From positions 605 through 8,888 of the forward strand of contig DBMG01000079.1 in the NCBI GenBank assembly GCA_002304785.1: a stretch of DNA of 8,284 bases. Direction: 5' to 3'. Numbering within the stretch: the stretch's first letter is position 1; each line of letters starts with the position of its first letter. This DNA comes from Candidatus Accumulibacter sp. UBA704 (GTDB lineage Bacteria > Pseudomonadota > Gammaproteobacteria > Burkholderiales > Rhodocyclaceae). The translations under genes were made by a program, and so were the position numbers. Under the pieces are notes generated by a model. The model saw only the letters and a program-made list of their open reading frames with translations. It did not search any database and had not been told where the DNA came from. Shown in pieces: positions 1 through 6,182 of the stretch.

Positions 1-507
1 TTTCCCGCTGTGCGCCACATAGGCGACCTCGCGCAACGAGGGCATCAACCGCAACGCGAAATCGAGCTGGACGCGCGCCTGGACGCCGGTTCCGAAAATG
101 CACACACGGCGGCTCCCGGGCCGGGCCAGTTGCCGCAAACCGAGACCGCCCGCCGCGCCGGTGCGCTGCGTGGTGATCTCATTGCCGTCCATCAGGCACG
201 TCGGCCGGCCGGTCGCCGGGTCGATCAGTACCACCGTGGCTTGATGCGGCTCGCCGCCGAGCGCGCGATTCCCCGGCCAGAACCCCGCCGCCTTGAAACC
301 GAGCAGCCCCTGGGCCGGAACGTCTCCCGATTTGATGCCGAACACGCCGCCAGTCGACAACGACTCGCGCACCACCGGAAAAACCCGCCCTTCGCCCCGG
401 CTGTGCAGTTCGAAGGCTTCCCGCACCGCCCGTAGCACGTCGTCCGGCTGCAGCAGGGTTTCGACCGCCGCCTTGTCCAGCAAGACCAGTTCGGCGTTAT
501 TTGACAT
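1..507 (-). CDS. Ornithine cyclodeaminase / mu-crystallin family enzyme (3' end outside window)
   Basis: This is the N-terminal 169 residues of an NAD(P)-dependent enzyme of the ornithine cyclodeaminase/mu-crystallin family; the reading frame is still open at base 1. A GFKAAGFWPGN stretch carries Lys72, at the position of the family's conserved substrate-binding lysine. It is followed by the GNEITTQRTGAAGGLG segment (Arg115, conserved substrate-contact region) and the Rossmann glycine motif GTGVQA at residues 139-144. Family members include ornithine cyclodeaminase, L-arginine dehydrogenase (DauB), ketimine/pyrroline-2-carboxylate reductases and alanine dehydrogenases, so the substrate is open. 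The start at 507 overlaps the 3' end of the upstream regulator gene by 11 bases. An in-frame ATG at 513 is equally possible, and neither has a clear Shine-Dalgarno, which suggests translational coupling. Family assignment is confident; substrate is not. The catalytic Asp region lies outside the window. Confidence 0.9.
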   Translation of the reverse strand, partial: MSNNAELVLLDKAAVETLLQPDDVLRAVREAFELHSRGEGRVFPVVRESLSTGGVFGIKSGDVPAQGLLGFKAAGFWPGNRALGGEPHQATVVLIDPATGRPTCLMDGNEITTQRTGAAGGLGLRQLARPGSRRVCIFGTGVQARVQLDFALRLMPSLREVAYVAHSGK

Positions 508-1126
508 AGCCATACACCGCGGCGCGCGACACCCCCAGATGCGCCGCGATCGTCTCGACAGCGCGGCGCATTTCCAGCAGCCCGGCGGTCTTGAGTTCCT
601 GCAGCAGCGCCCGTTTCTCTTCCGCCTTCAGCGAACGCGGCGTGGTCGCCAGACGCGCCGCGAACTGGTCGATGCGTGCCCGGATGGCGTCGGCACCAGC
701 CGGGTCGAGCGATTCCCGGCGCGTGGCGCCCGCATCGACCGTCAGGAACTGCCCGACCGCGCTCTGCAGGCTGCGAAACAGGGTGAGATCGACATTCAGG
801 CACAGGGCCGCGACATAGCGCCCGCTCGAATCCTTGACGCCGACCGACGTGCTCTTGGCCTGTCGCCCATCGGCGAACTGGTTCGCGTAGTTAGCGATGA
901 CTTGCGGATACGCCGGGTCGGCGATGCGCGCGAGTCCCAATTCCGTGGCCGGATCGCCGACCGCGCGCCCGGACAGGTTGTTATGGATGGCCAGGATGGC
1001 ATGGCCGGGATCGGTCAGATCGTGGACGACGACCTCGCAGAAAGGCGCGAAGGTCTCGCCAATCCCCTCAGCAACCTGCTTGAGTTGGTCAAGCAGGATG
1101 TCTTGTTCGGATGTATGCTTAGCCAT
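497..1126 (-). CDS. YheO/DauR-type PAS-HTH transcriptional regulator
   Basis: The 209-residue protein has the two-part layout of the YheO/DauR family. A PAS-like sensory domain (roughly residues 8-120) includes the segments EVVVHDL, AILAIHNNLSGR and STSVGVKDSSGRYVAALCLN. A C-terminal helix-turn-helix (roughly 150-208) contains RRAVETIAAHLGVSRAAVYGYVK-type sequence, with the AVE..A..LGVSR..VY.Y pattern typical of the family. Regulators of this family usually sense a small ligand and control an adjacent catabolic operon; DauR of Pseudomonas represses D-arginine catabolism genes. Here the next gene, overlapping by 11 bases, encodes an ornithine cyclodeaminase-family enzyme, so control of its own operon is likely (inference). 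I chose ATG 1126 because the product then begins like the family and because the in-frame TTG at 1153 lies inside the promoter palindrome. No Shine-Dalgarno is visible before 1126. Confidence 0.9.
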   Translation of the reverse strand: MAKHTSEQDILLDQLKQVAEGIGETFAPFCEVVVHDLTDPGHAILAIHNNLSGRAVGDPATELGLARIADPAYPQVIANYANQFADGRQAKSTSVGVKDSSGRYVAALCLNVDLTLFRSLQSAVGQFLTVDAGATRRESLDPAGADAIRARIDQFAARLATTPRSLKAEEKRALLQELKTAGLLEMRRAVETIAAHLGVSRAAVYGYVK

Positions 1127-1131
1127 GTAGT

Positions 1132-1157
1132 CATTTTGTAAAGTTATATACAAAATG
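1132..1157. promoter_or_regulatory. Operator-like inverted repeat over the regulator promoter
   Basis: The arms CATTTTGTA (1132-1140) and TACAAAATG (1149-1157) are perfect reverse complements of 9 bases, separated by the 8-base AT-rich spacer AAGTTATA. The element covers the spacer and -10 region of the candidate promoter and ends 5 bases before the regulator's ATG. This is the form and location expected for a dimeric repressor site, and the regulator encoded next to it is the obvious candidate to bind it (inference). It could form an RNA hairpin only if transcription started further upstream. Confidence 0.6.
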
Positions 1158-1161
1158 TCAA
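1133..1161 (-). promoter_or_regulatory. Candidate sigma-70 promoter of the regulator operon
   Basis: On the minus strand a perfect TTGACA (1161-1156) is followed after 17 bases by CAAAAT (1138-1133), a 4/6 match to the -10 consensus. Transcription would then begin at about 1126-1127, essentially at the start codon. A better -10 match, TATAAC (1148-1143), lies too close to TTGACA to be used with it but could pair with an unrecognised upstream -35. The region is strikingly AT-rich against its surroundings. This is inference from sequence only. Confidence 0.5.
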
Positions 1162-1252
1162 CACAACCGCCCGCACAACCACCCGCCGCACTCCCGCTGG
1201 AACCCGGAACACTTCAGCCCGGATTTCACGCCGCGCGGTGGCGAAGGCCGGC

Positions 1253-1513
1253 TTACTTCTTGAACAGATCGTCGAGCGGATTTGCCCGCTTCTCCGCGGA
1301 AGCGCCAAGCGGGCGAGCGGAGAATTCCTCTTCGACGTTGTCCCGGTAATAGCTCCACGCCGCCCCAGACGTGGACAGCCGGCGCCAGATCTCGTCACCC
1401 ACGCCCGTGTGCTCGACCACGCTGCCGTTATCGAACTCGACCCGCAGGGTCCGCGCCCGCGGGTCGTATCCGACTGCGCGCAGTTTTCCGGAATTGATGC
1501 GTTTCATCTCCAT
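1253..1513 (-). CDS. KTSC-domain protein, 86 aa
   Basis: A small soluble protein whose first two thirds match the KTSC domain pattern, a domain named for its occurrence at the C terminus of some lysyl-tRNA synthetases. Residues 4-64 run KRINSGKLRAVGYD, TLRVEFDNGSVVEHTGV, then an IWRRLSTSG..WSYYRDNV segment. These correspond to the small beta-rich fold with the family's AVGYD and (L)xVEFxxG signatures. The aromatic YrY usually found after the G is replaced by VVEH here. The charged tail ends in PLDDLFKK. I chose the ATG at 1513 because a perfect AGGAGG (1525-1520) lies 6 bases upstream; a second ATG at 1507 is less well spaced. Members are often annotated as nucleic-acid-related, but no function is established. 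The gene stands alone, divergent from the phosphatase gene. Confidence 0.8.
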   Translation of the reverse strand: MEMKRINSGKLRAVGYDPRARTLRVEFDNGSVVEHTGVGDEIWRRLSTSGAAWSYYRDNVEEEFSARPLGASAEKRANPLDDLFKK

Positions 1514-1535
1514 GAGCAGCCTCCTGTTTCCGGCA

Positions 1536-1563
1536 ATTCTACGGAATACTCTGGCACGAGCAA
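1536..1563 (-). promoter_or_regulatory. Weak candidate promoter for the KTSC gene
   Basis: On the minus strand TAGAAT (1541-1536, 5/6 match to the -10 box) follows TTGCTC (1563-1558, 3/6 match to the -35 box) after 16 bases. This would start transcription close to the strong AGGAGG ribosome binding site at 1525-1520. The -35 is poor, so this is a tentative call. Confidence 0.3.
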
Positions 1564-1604
1564 TCGTCCTTGACTCGCCGTTGCGACCGGAACCCGGCTG
1601 CAAC

Positions 1605-1633
1605 TTCCAACAGAGACGGCGGATACGTACAAT
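1605..1633 (+). promoter_or_regulatory. Weak candidate promoter for the phosphatase gene
   Basis: TACAAT (1628-1633) matches the -10 consensus at 5 of 6 positions. The hexamer 17 bases upstream, TTCCAA (1605-1610), is only a 3/6 match to -35. The predicted leader to the ATG at 1750 is about 110 bases, in which I see no other element. Tentative. Confidence 0.25.
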
Positions 1634-1749
1634 CGGGCGGCAGCAGGCCCTCGCTTGTAAAAAAGAATGTCAATGCATGCCAAGTCCATCAACTGAACCG
1701 CCAAAAGGCCGTGCTCTTAAAGACGGCAGAGATCTCCTGGGAGCAAGCC

Positions 1750-2574
1750 ATGAGTTTGAGGTCCGACACGAACGCCACAGACAACCTGAATGAACGTTAT
1801 CGCCTGGCGCAAAGCGTGGCCACCGACGCCGGCGCCATCGCACTGGAAATGTTCCGGCGGCGGGAACAGTTGGTCGTGGAGTACAAGGGACTGCAGGACA
1901 TGGTCAGCGAAGCGGATCGGAACGTCGAAGGCTATATCCGGCGACGGGTAGGCGAATCATTCCCGGACGACGGTTTCCTCGGCGAGGAAGGCGGAAGCGA
2001 TCGGGACGACGCCGCTTTCGTCTGGGTTGTCGACCCGATCGATGGCACGGCGTGTTTCGTCAACGGCATGTTCTCGTGGTGTGTTTCCATCGCGGTCGTG
2101 CATCGCGGCGAGCCGGTGATCGGCGTCGTCTACGATCCGAATGCCGACGAACTCTTTCATGCGCGTTCCGGCGGCGGCGCCTACTGCTGGAACAAGCCGA
2201 TCCGCGTTCATACGGGATGCTTGCTCAAGGACGGCGCCCTCGGCGTCGGGACTTCGTTCCGCGTGGGCACCGAGGCATTCGTGCCCTTCATCGAATCCAT
2301 CATGCGTGACGGAGGCATGTTCATCCGCAACGGCTCGGGTGCGCTGATGATCACCTACGTCGCCGCCGGCCGCCTGATCGGCTATTTCGAGCCGCACATG
2401 AACTCGTGGGACGCGCTGGCCGGCTTGGTGCTGGTCCGCGAGGCCGGCGGGGTCTGCAATCCGTTCATGGAGAACGATGGCCTGCGGCACGGGAACCCGG
2501 TGCTGGTGGCAAACCGCAACGTATACCCCCAACTCGCCCGGCACGCGGGAATGCGCGAAGCCGGCAGCGCCTGA
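1750..2574 (+). CDS. Inositol monophosphatase family phosphatase
   Basis: The 274-residue protein carries all signature motifs of the Mg-dependent, Li-sensitive inositol monophosphatase superfamily (SuhB, CysQ, HisN). They are VSEAD near residue 60, GEEGG (78-82) with the metal-binding Glu, DPIDGT (95-100) with two metal-binding Asp, and the C-terminal NSWDALAG..L..EAGG motif (Asp221). These enzymes hydrolyse small phosphate esters such as inositol phosphates, histidinol phosphate or 3'-phosphoadenosine nucleotides. The residues after DPIDGT are ACFVNG rather than the usual (T/K)NF(V/I)xG, so the substrate cannot be named. I chose ATG 1750 because GGGAG (1739-1743) lies 6 bases upstream and the family homology begins shortly after it. 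An upstream in-frame extension to 1570 has no family similarity. No operon partner: the neighbours on both sides are on the other strand. Confidence 0.92.
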   Translation: MSLRSDTNATDNLNERYRLAQSVATDAGAIALEMFRRREQLVVEYKGLQDMVSEADRNVEGYIRRRVGESFPDDGFLGEEGGSDRDDAAFVWVVDPIDGTACFVNGMFSWCVSIAVVHRGEPVIGVVYDPNADELFHARSGGGAYCWNKPIRVHTGCLLKDGALGVGTSFRVGTEAFVPFIESIMRDGGMFIRNGSGALMITYVAAGRLIGYFEPHMNSWDALAGLVLVREAGGVCNPFMENDGLRHGNPVLVANRNVYPQLARHAGMREAGSA

Positions 2575-2623
2575 TCGATCTCGCGAAGTTCCCGTCGTTC
2601 AAACGGATCATTGAAGAAGGCCG

Positions 2624-2643
2624 TGCAGGTGGCATGGCCTGCA
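2624..2643. terminator. Possible hairpin between convergent genes
   Basis: TGCAGG (2624-2629) and CCTGCA (2638-2643) form a 6-bp stem around an 8-base loop. It lies in the 136-base gap between the convergent phosphatase and small membrane protein genes. No clear run of T follows on either strand, so action as an intrinsic terminator is doubtful. I see nothing else in this gap. Confidence 0.22.
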
Positions 2644-2710
2644 ACAGGATCTATTCAACGCCGGATTGCTGCCCACCAGTTGCAGAAACTCGTGCCGCCC
2701 GAGAGCGGAC

Positions 2711-2905
2711 TCATCGCCGCTCCATGAGAACCGCCAGGAAGCAGAAGCAACCGAATACCATGGCCGCGATCCCTCCCTGCAACAGCGTTCCGGTCTGGAA
2801 TCCACCGAGCCAGAAATTGCCCGCCAGACGCGCCGCAACGCTGGCCGCGCACAAGGCCACCCCGGCCAATCCGCCTATCCAGCCCAGTTTGTGCAGAGCG
2901 TTCAT
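2711..2905 (-). CDS. Small two-helix membrane protein, 64 aa
   Basis: I do not recognise a named family. The product has two hydrophobic segments, about residues 7-25 (LGWIGGLAGVALCAASVAA) and 41-61 (LLQGGIAAMVFGCFCFLAVLM). They are joined by a short loop, RLAGNFWLGGFQTG, and the protein ends in ERR. Both segments are rich in Gly and Ala, and the second holds two cysteines (53, 55). The start at ATG 2905 is supported by GGGGAGA (2917-2911) 5 bases upstream. An in-frame ATG at 2926 would add seven polar residues and has no such site. The good ribosome binding site and the alternating hydrophobic/loop layout argue for a real gene. It stands alone, convergent with the phosphatase gene and divergent from the sensor gene. 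Function unknown. Confidence 0.72.
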   Translation of the reverse strand: MNALHKLGWIGGLAGVALCAASVAARLAGNFWLGGFQTGTLLQGGIAAMVFGCFCFLAVLMERR

Positions 2906-3342
2906 GCGATTCTCCCCATAGGTCATGATGCAATTAGTCGACGACGAAGAAACCCACTCAATCTAATTGAAACGCGCGATTCTTGCACTCCTTGCGTTGC
3001 GCGTTGTGTCGTACTGAACAACGGAGGGAGAGGATTTGAGGCAATCCTCAAGGGCTGTGCGTTGATTTTTGAAGGTGGCTTGGGTAGCCTGCTGAATAGC
3101 ATGGCATCCAAGGATATCTGGCCGACACACGGGCTTTCGCCGTTCGTAGGTCGCTTCCGGTGTCGAACGAAAAGAGGGATCGGACAGAACAAAGTTGCTG
3201 AAACCGGTTGGTCGTACCAGGTGATAGCGAGAAGATAGAAAGAACACAGGTCTCCCAAAGATCTCGGGAACTGTTGCTCTCGACACGCACAGACTCCTTG
3301 GTCGAACGACGCTCCGAATGGTCAGATGGGGAACATATTGGG
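2906..3342. other. Intergenic region without a convincing gene
   Basis: About 437 bases lie between the divergent small membrane protein and the EAL sensor. Several open frames cross it, but none has a credible ribosome binding site, hydrophobic pattern or recognisable motif. The in-frame extension of the sensor back to GTG 3208 reads as low-complexity charged sequence before a proper signal peptide, so I exclude it. There is no convincing sigma-70 or sigma-54 promoter, no tRNA, and no c-di-GMP riboswitch sequence that I can recognise. A hairpin pair sits at 3030-3051. An 11-base GGCTTTCGCCG at 3132-3142 also occurs in the repeat at 6133-6143. Confidence 0.6.
3030..3051. repeat. Overlapping inverted repeats (alternative hairpins)
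   Basis: GAGGATT (3030-3036) pairs with AATCCTC (3043-3049) around a 6-base loop. Overlapping it, TTGAGG (3036-3041) pairs with CCTCAA (3046-3051) around CAAT. The two stems exclude each other. The element lies about 290 bases before the sensor start and may be a protein-binding dyad or an RNA structure; nothing shows which. Confidence 0.35.
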
Positions 3343-6120
3343 ATGGAACACCTCTGCCTAAAGGCAAAGCAGCTCTTCGTGTGTGTCTCTCTTTGCGTTC
3401 AGAGCGCGCTGGCCTTCGCCTCAGGCGCCGTCCTCGTCCTGAATTCCTACCATCAGGGGATGGACTGGACCGACGGTGAACTGGCCGGGCTGAGAGAAAC
3501 CCTGGACAAAAGGCACGCGGCGGAACTCTACATCGAGTACATGGACAGCAAGCGTCTGCTTGATCCGGTTCATTTCGAGAACATCCGGCGGCTTCTTGCG
3601 TACAAGTACCGCTCGATCAAACTCGACGCAATCGCGGTAACCGACAATGACGCATTCGAGTTCATGCGACGCTACCGCGACGAACTTTTCCCCGGAATTC
3701 CGGTAGTCTTCACCGGAGTCAACTGGTTCCGCGCCGAACAGCTTAGCGGCTTGCGCGGATTTACCGGCGTTGCTGAAACGGCTGATCATTCTGCGACCCT
3801 CGCCCTGATGTTGCGATTGCACCCCGATACTGAACGTATCGTCGCCATCATCGACACCACGACAACCGGACGCCTGCTGCAGGAAGAGCTGAAGTCGGCG
3901 TTCGAGCCGTTGAACGCACGCGTGAAGCTCGAGATATGGGACAGTTTCTCTCAAGACGAGCTTTCACGGAAACTGACCGCATTGCCAGAAAGAACACTGG
4001 TCATGCTGATGCCCTATGCCGCGGATCCGCGAGGCCAGTTCGTACCCTATTCCGCCATCGCCCATCTGGTTTCGACCTACAGCCCGGCACCGGTCTACGC
4101 CAGTTGGGACTTTTATCTGGGCTATGGAATCGTCGGAGGATCGATGACTTCGGCCAAAGATCAAGGAACAGCGGCAGGAGAAATGCTGTCCCGGATACTG
4201 TCCGGAGAAACGGCGGATTCAATTCCGGTCAGACTGCAGACCCCCAGCCGAATCGCCTTTGATTATCGCCAACTCGTACGCTTCGGCATATCGAAACCCA
4301 GACTCCCCGACTACAGCATCATCAGCCACGAACCGTGGCACGTAACCTACCGGTGGCTGATCTGGTTGGCTGCATTCACCGTGGTGGCGTTTCTGTCGCT
4401 CGCGGCTGCGCTCTGGTCCAGCATCGTCAAGCGACGGCAGGCAGATCAGGAACTTCGGGTCGCAGCAAAAGCCTTCGACATTCAAGTGGGCATGGTCGTC
4501 ACTGACCACAATGGAACAATCCTGCGCGTTAACGACGCCTTTACCAAGACGACCGGCTATTCCGCGGCAGAAGCCGTAGGAAGAAATCCTTCGATCCTCA
4601 AGTCCGGTCGACACGACCAATCGTTCTACCATAACCTGTGGCATCAACTCGCCACACGCCATTTCTGGCAAGGGGTCGTCTGGAACCGTCGCAAGAATGG
4701 CAGCGTGTTTGCCGAATGGCTGACCATCAACGCGGTTCTGTCTCCCAAAGGCACGGTGACCCAGTATGTCGGATCGTTCTCGGATATCACGCACAATCCG
4801 GATGCCGAAGCCGAGGTTCACCGGCTTGCATACTACGACCAGCTGACCGGACTCCCGAATCGCGACCTTCTCCGTGACCGTCTGAACCAAGCCGTTGCCT
4901 TGTCACACACATCGGGATCGCGCGGCGCTTTCCTTATCATCAATCTCAATGATTTCAGCACGATCAACTCCACACGCGGATACGCGATCGGAGACCGGCT
5001 GCTGATCGAGGCCGGCAAGAGAATCCGTCATACGTTGAGGGACTCCGACACTTTAGCCCGACTTGGCGGAGACGAATTCGCGGTTGTCATCGAAGATCTC
5101 GGGGCGGACGATGAATCTGCCGCAACGAAGGCACAAGCAATGGCCATCTCGATTTGGGATACGCTTCGCGAGCCATTTGAACTGGCGATCCCCGGCATCA
5201 CGATCGGCGCCAGCATCGGAGTATCGCTTTTTCGCGGCGGGGAATCGGTCGAACAACTTCTCGGCAACTGCGACATCGCGCTGCATAAGGCCAAAGCGTC
5301 GGGAAGGGACGCCCTGCGCTTTTTCGATCCCGAAATGCAGGCGGCACTCGATCAACGGAGTTCGTTGGAGCAGGACCTTAGAATCGCCGTCAGGAACAAG
5401 AACCTCGCGCTCCACTACCAGGCGCAGACGGACAACTCGGGATCGATCATCGGGGCGGAGGTCTTGTTGCGCTGGCACCATCCCGAGCGAGGACTCGTTT
5501 CACCTTTGGTGTTTATTCCGATTGCCGAAGAAACCGGACTCATCGAGGAACTGGGCTATTGGGTCATCGAAAAGGCCTGCCACCAGATTCGCCTCTGGTC
5601 AGCGCTGGAAAACACCTCGAGCCTGCGTGTCTCGGTCAATGTCAGCGCCCACCAGTTTCAACTCGACGATTTTGCGCTAGCTGTCGAGCGCATTCTCGCC
5701 GGGACCGGCGCACGGCCGGATCGTTTGATGCTCGAGCTGACTGAATCCGTGATCCTCGCGGATCTGGACAACGCGATGCAGAAAATGCGCGCGCTCAAGC
5801 AACTCGGGGTCGGATTCTCGATGGATGATTTCGGCACCGGTTATTCGTCGCTTGCCTATCTGTCGCGCTTGCCGCTGGACGAACTCAAGATCGACCGATC
5901 GTTTGTCGCCAGACTCCCCGGAAGCGAAAACGATGAAGTTATTGCCCGCATGGTGATTTCCATGGGCCGGAGCCTGGGCCTCTCTGTTCTCGCCGAGGGA
6001 GTAGAAACATCCGAACAGATGGATGCATTGCGTCAATACGGATGCCACGCCTATCAGGGTTTCTTGATTGGCCGGCCGTCACCTGTAGAGGAGTTCGTGT
6101 TGCTCTTGCCGAGCAAATGA
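3343..6120 (+). CDS. Membrane sensor: ABC-type ligand-binding, TM, PAS, GGDEF, EAL (probable c-di-GMP phosphodiesterase)
   Basis: The 925-residue protein starts with a signal peptide (1-26, cut after AFA). A periplasmic ABC substrate-binding-like domain follows (about 27-330, opening AVLVLNSYHQGMDWT), then one membrane helix (about 338-360), PAS (about 371-486), GGDEF (about 492-660) and EAL (about 670-912). The EAL site is complete in an EVL form: Glu706, Asn766, Glu798, Asp828, Asp829, Lys849, Glu885, Gln905. In the GGDEF domain the GGDEF motif (575-579) and RxxD inhibitory site (RDSD, 566-569) are intact. However, the usual DLDxFK reads NLNDFS, so the metal-binding Asp is Asn534 and the phosphate-binding Lys is Ser539. 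I infer c-di-GMP hydrolysis gated by a periplasmic ligand, with the GGDEF domain possibly only regulatory. ATG 3343 is chosen because it opens the signal peptide, with GGGGA 10 bases upstream. Confidence 0.93.
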   Translation: MEHLCLKAKQLFVCVSLCVQSALAFASGAVLVLNSYHQGMDWTDGELAGLRETLDKRHAAELYIEYMDSKRLLDPVHFENIRRLLAYKYRSIKLDAIAVTDNDAFEFMRRYRDELFPGIPVVFTGVNWFRAEQLSGLRGFTGVAETADHSATLALMLRLHPDTERIVAIIDTTTTGRLLQEELKSAFEPLNARVKLEIWDSFSQDELSRKLTALPERTLVMLMPYAADPRGQFVPYSAIAHLVSTYSPAPVYASWDFYLGYGIVGGSMTSAKDQGTAAGEMLSRILSGETADSIPVRLQTPSRIAFDYRQLVRFGISKPRLPDYSIISHEPWHVTYRWLIWLAAFTVVAFLSLAAALWSSIVKRRQADQELRVAAKAFDIQVGMVVTDHNGTILRVNDAFTKTTGYSAAEAVGRNPSILKSGRHDQSFYHNLWHQLATRHFWQGVVWNRRKNGSVFAEWLTINAVLSPKGTVTQYVGSFSDITHNPDAEAEVHRLAYYDQLTGLPNRDLLRDRLNQAVALSHTSGSRGAFLIINLNDFSTINSTRGYAIGDRLLIEAGKRIRHTLRDSDTLARLGGDEFAVVIEDLGADDESAATKAQAMAISIWDTLREPFELAIPGITIGASIGVSLFRGGESVEQLLGNCDIALHKAKASGRDALRFFDPEMQAALDQRSSLEQDLRIAVRNKNLALHYQAQTDNSGSIIGAEVLLRWHHPERGLVSPLVFIPIAEETGLIEELGYWVIEKACHQIRLWSALENTSSLRVSVNVSAHQFQLDDFALAVERILAGTGARPDRLMLELTESVILADLDNAMQKMRALKQLGVGFSMDDFGTGYSSLAYLSRLPLDELKIDRSFVARLPGSENDEVIARMVISMGRSLGLSVLAEGVETSEQMDALRQYGCHAYQGFLIGRPSPVEEFVLLLPSK

Positions 6121-6123
6121 GTA

Positions 6124-6150
6124 CATCCCCCTGGCTTTCGCCGGGGTGAC
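6124..6150. repeat. REP-like palindrome, possible bidirectional terminator
   Basis: The 62-base gap between the convergent sensor and nifS genes holds CCCTGGC (6129-6135), loop TTTC, and GCCGGGG (6140-6146). This makes a 7-bp stem with one G-T pair on the plus strand. Read on the minus strand it is GTCACCCCGGCGAAAGCC followed by AGGGGGAT, with a GAAA loop. This resembles the interspersed palindromes built around CCCGGCGAAAGCCGGG that are scattered between genes in many proteobacteria. No T-run follows, so it may act as a repeat rather than an intrinsic terminator. Confidence 0.5.
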
Positions 6151-6182
6151 CGCAGGCCATTGGCGACGATTGGCAGATCAGG

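Noticed and set aside
10..1141. Long plus-strand open frames opposite the regulator and OCD genes (10-435 and 293-1141), and a minus-strand frame at 225-803
   Set aside because: They are shadows of high-GC coding sequence: rich in Arg, Pro and Ala, with no motifs, and lying over well-recognised genes.
1552..1567. TGGCACG followed by AGCA, resembling a sigma-54 -24/-12 promoter on the plus strand
   Set aside because: The -12 part reads ATCGT instead of TTGC(A/T), so the essential GC is missing, and the position does not suit a nif-regulated gene.
1570..1749. In-frame extension of the phosphatase to an upstream non-ATG start
   Set aside because: The added 60 residues show no family similarity, and a good ribosome binding site sits before ATG 1750.
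3132..3142. GGCTTTCGCCG as a second copy of the REP-like repeat
   Set aside because: Only the 11-base core matches; the flanks do not form the longer stem, so chance is likely.
3208..3342. In-frame extension of the sensor to GTG 3208
   Set aside because: It would put 45 charged residues ahead of a clear signal peptide that begins at ATG 3343.
2963..3367. Minus-strand open frame of 134 codons upstream of the sensor
   Set aside because: It has no ribosome binding site, domain or hydrophobic pattern, and it would overlap the sensor's signal peptide region.
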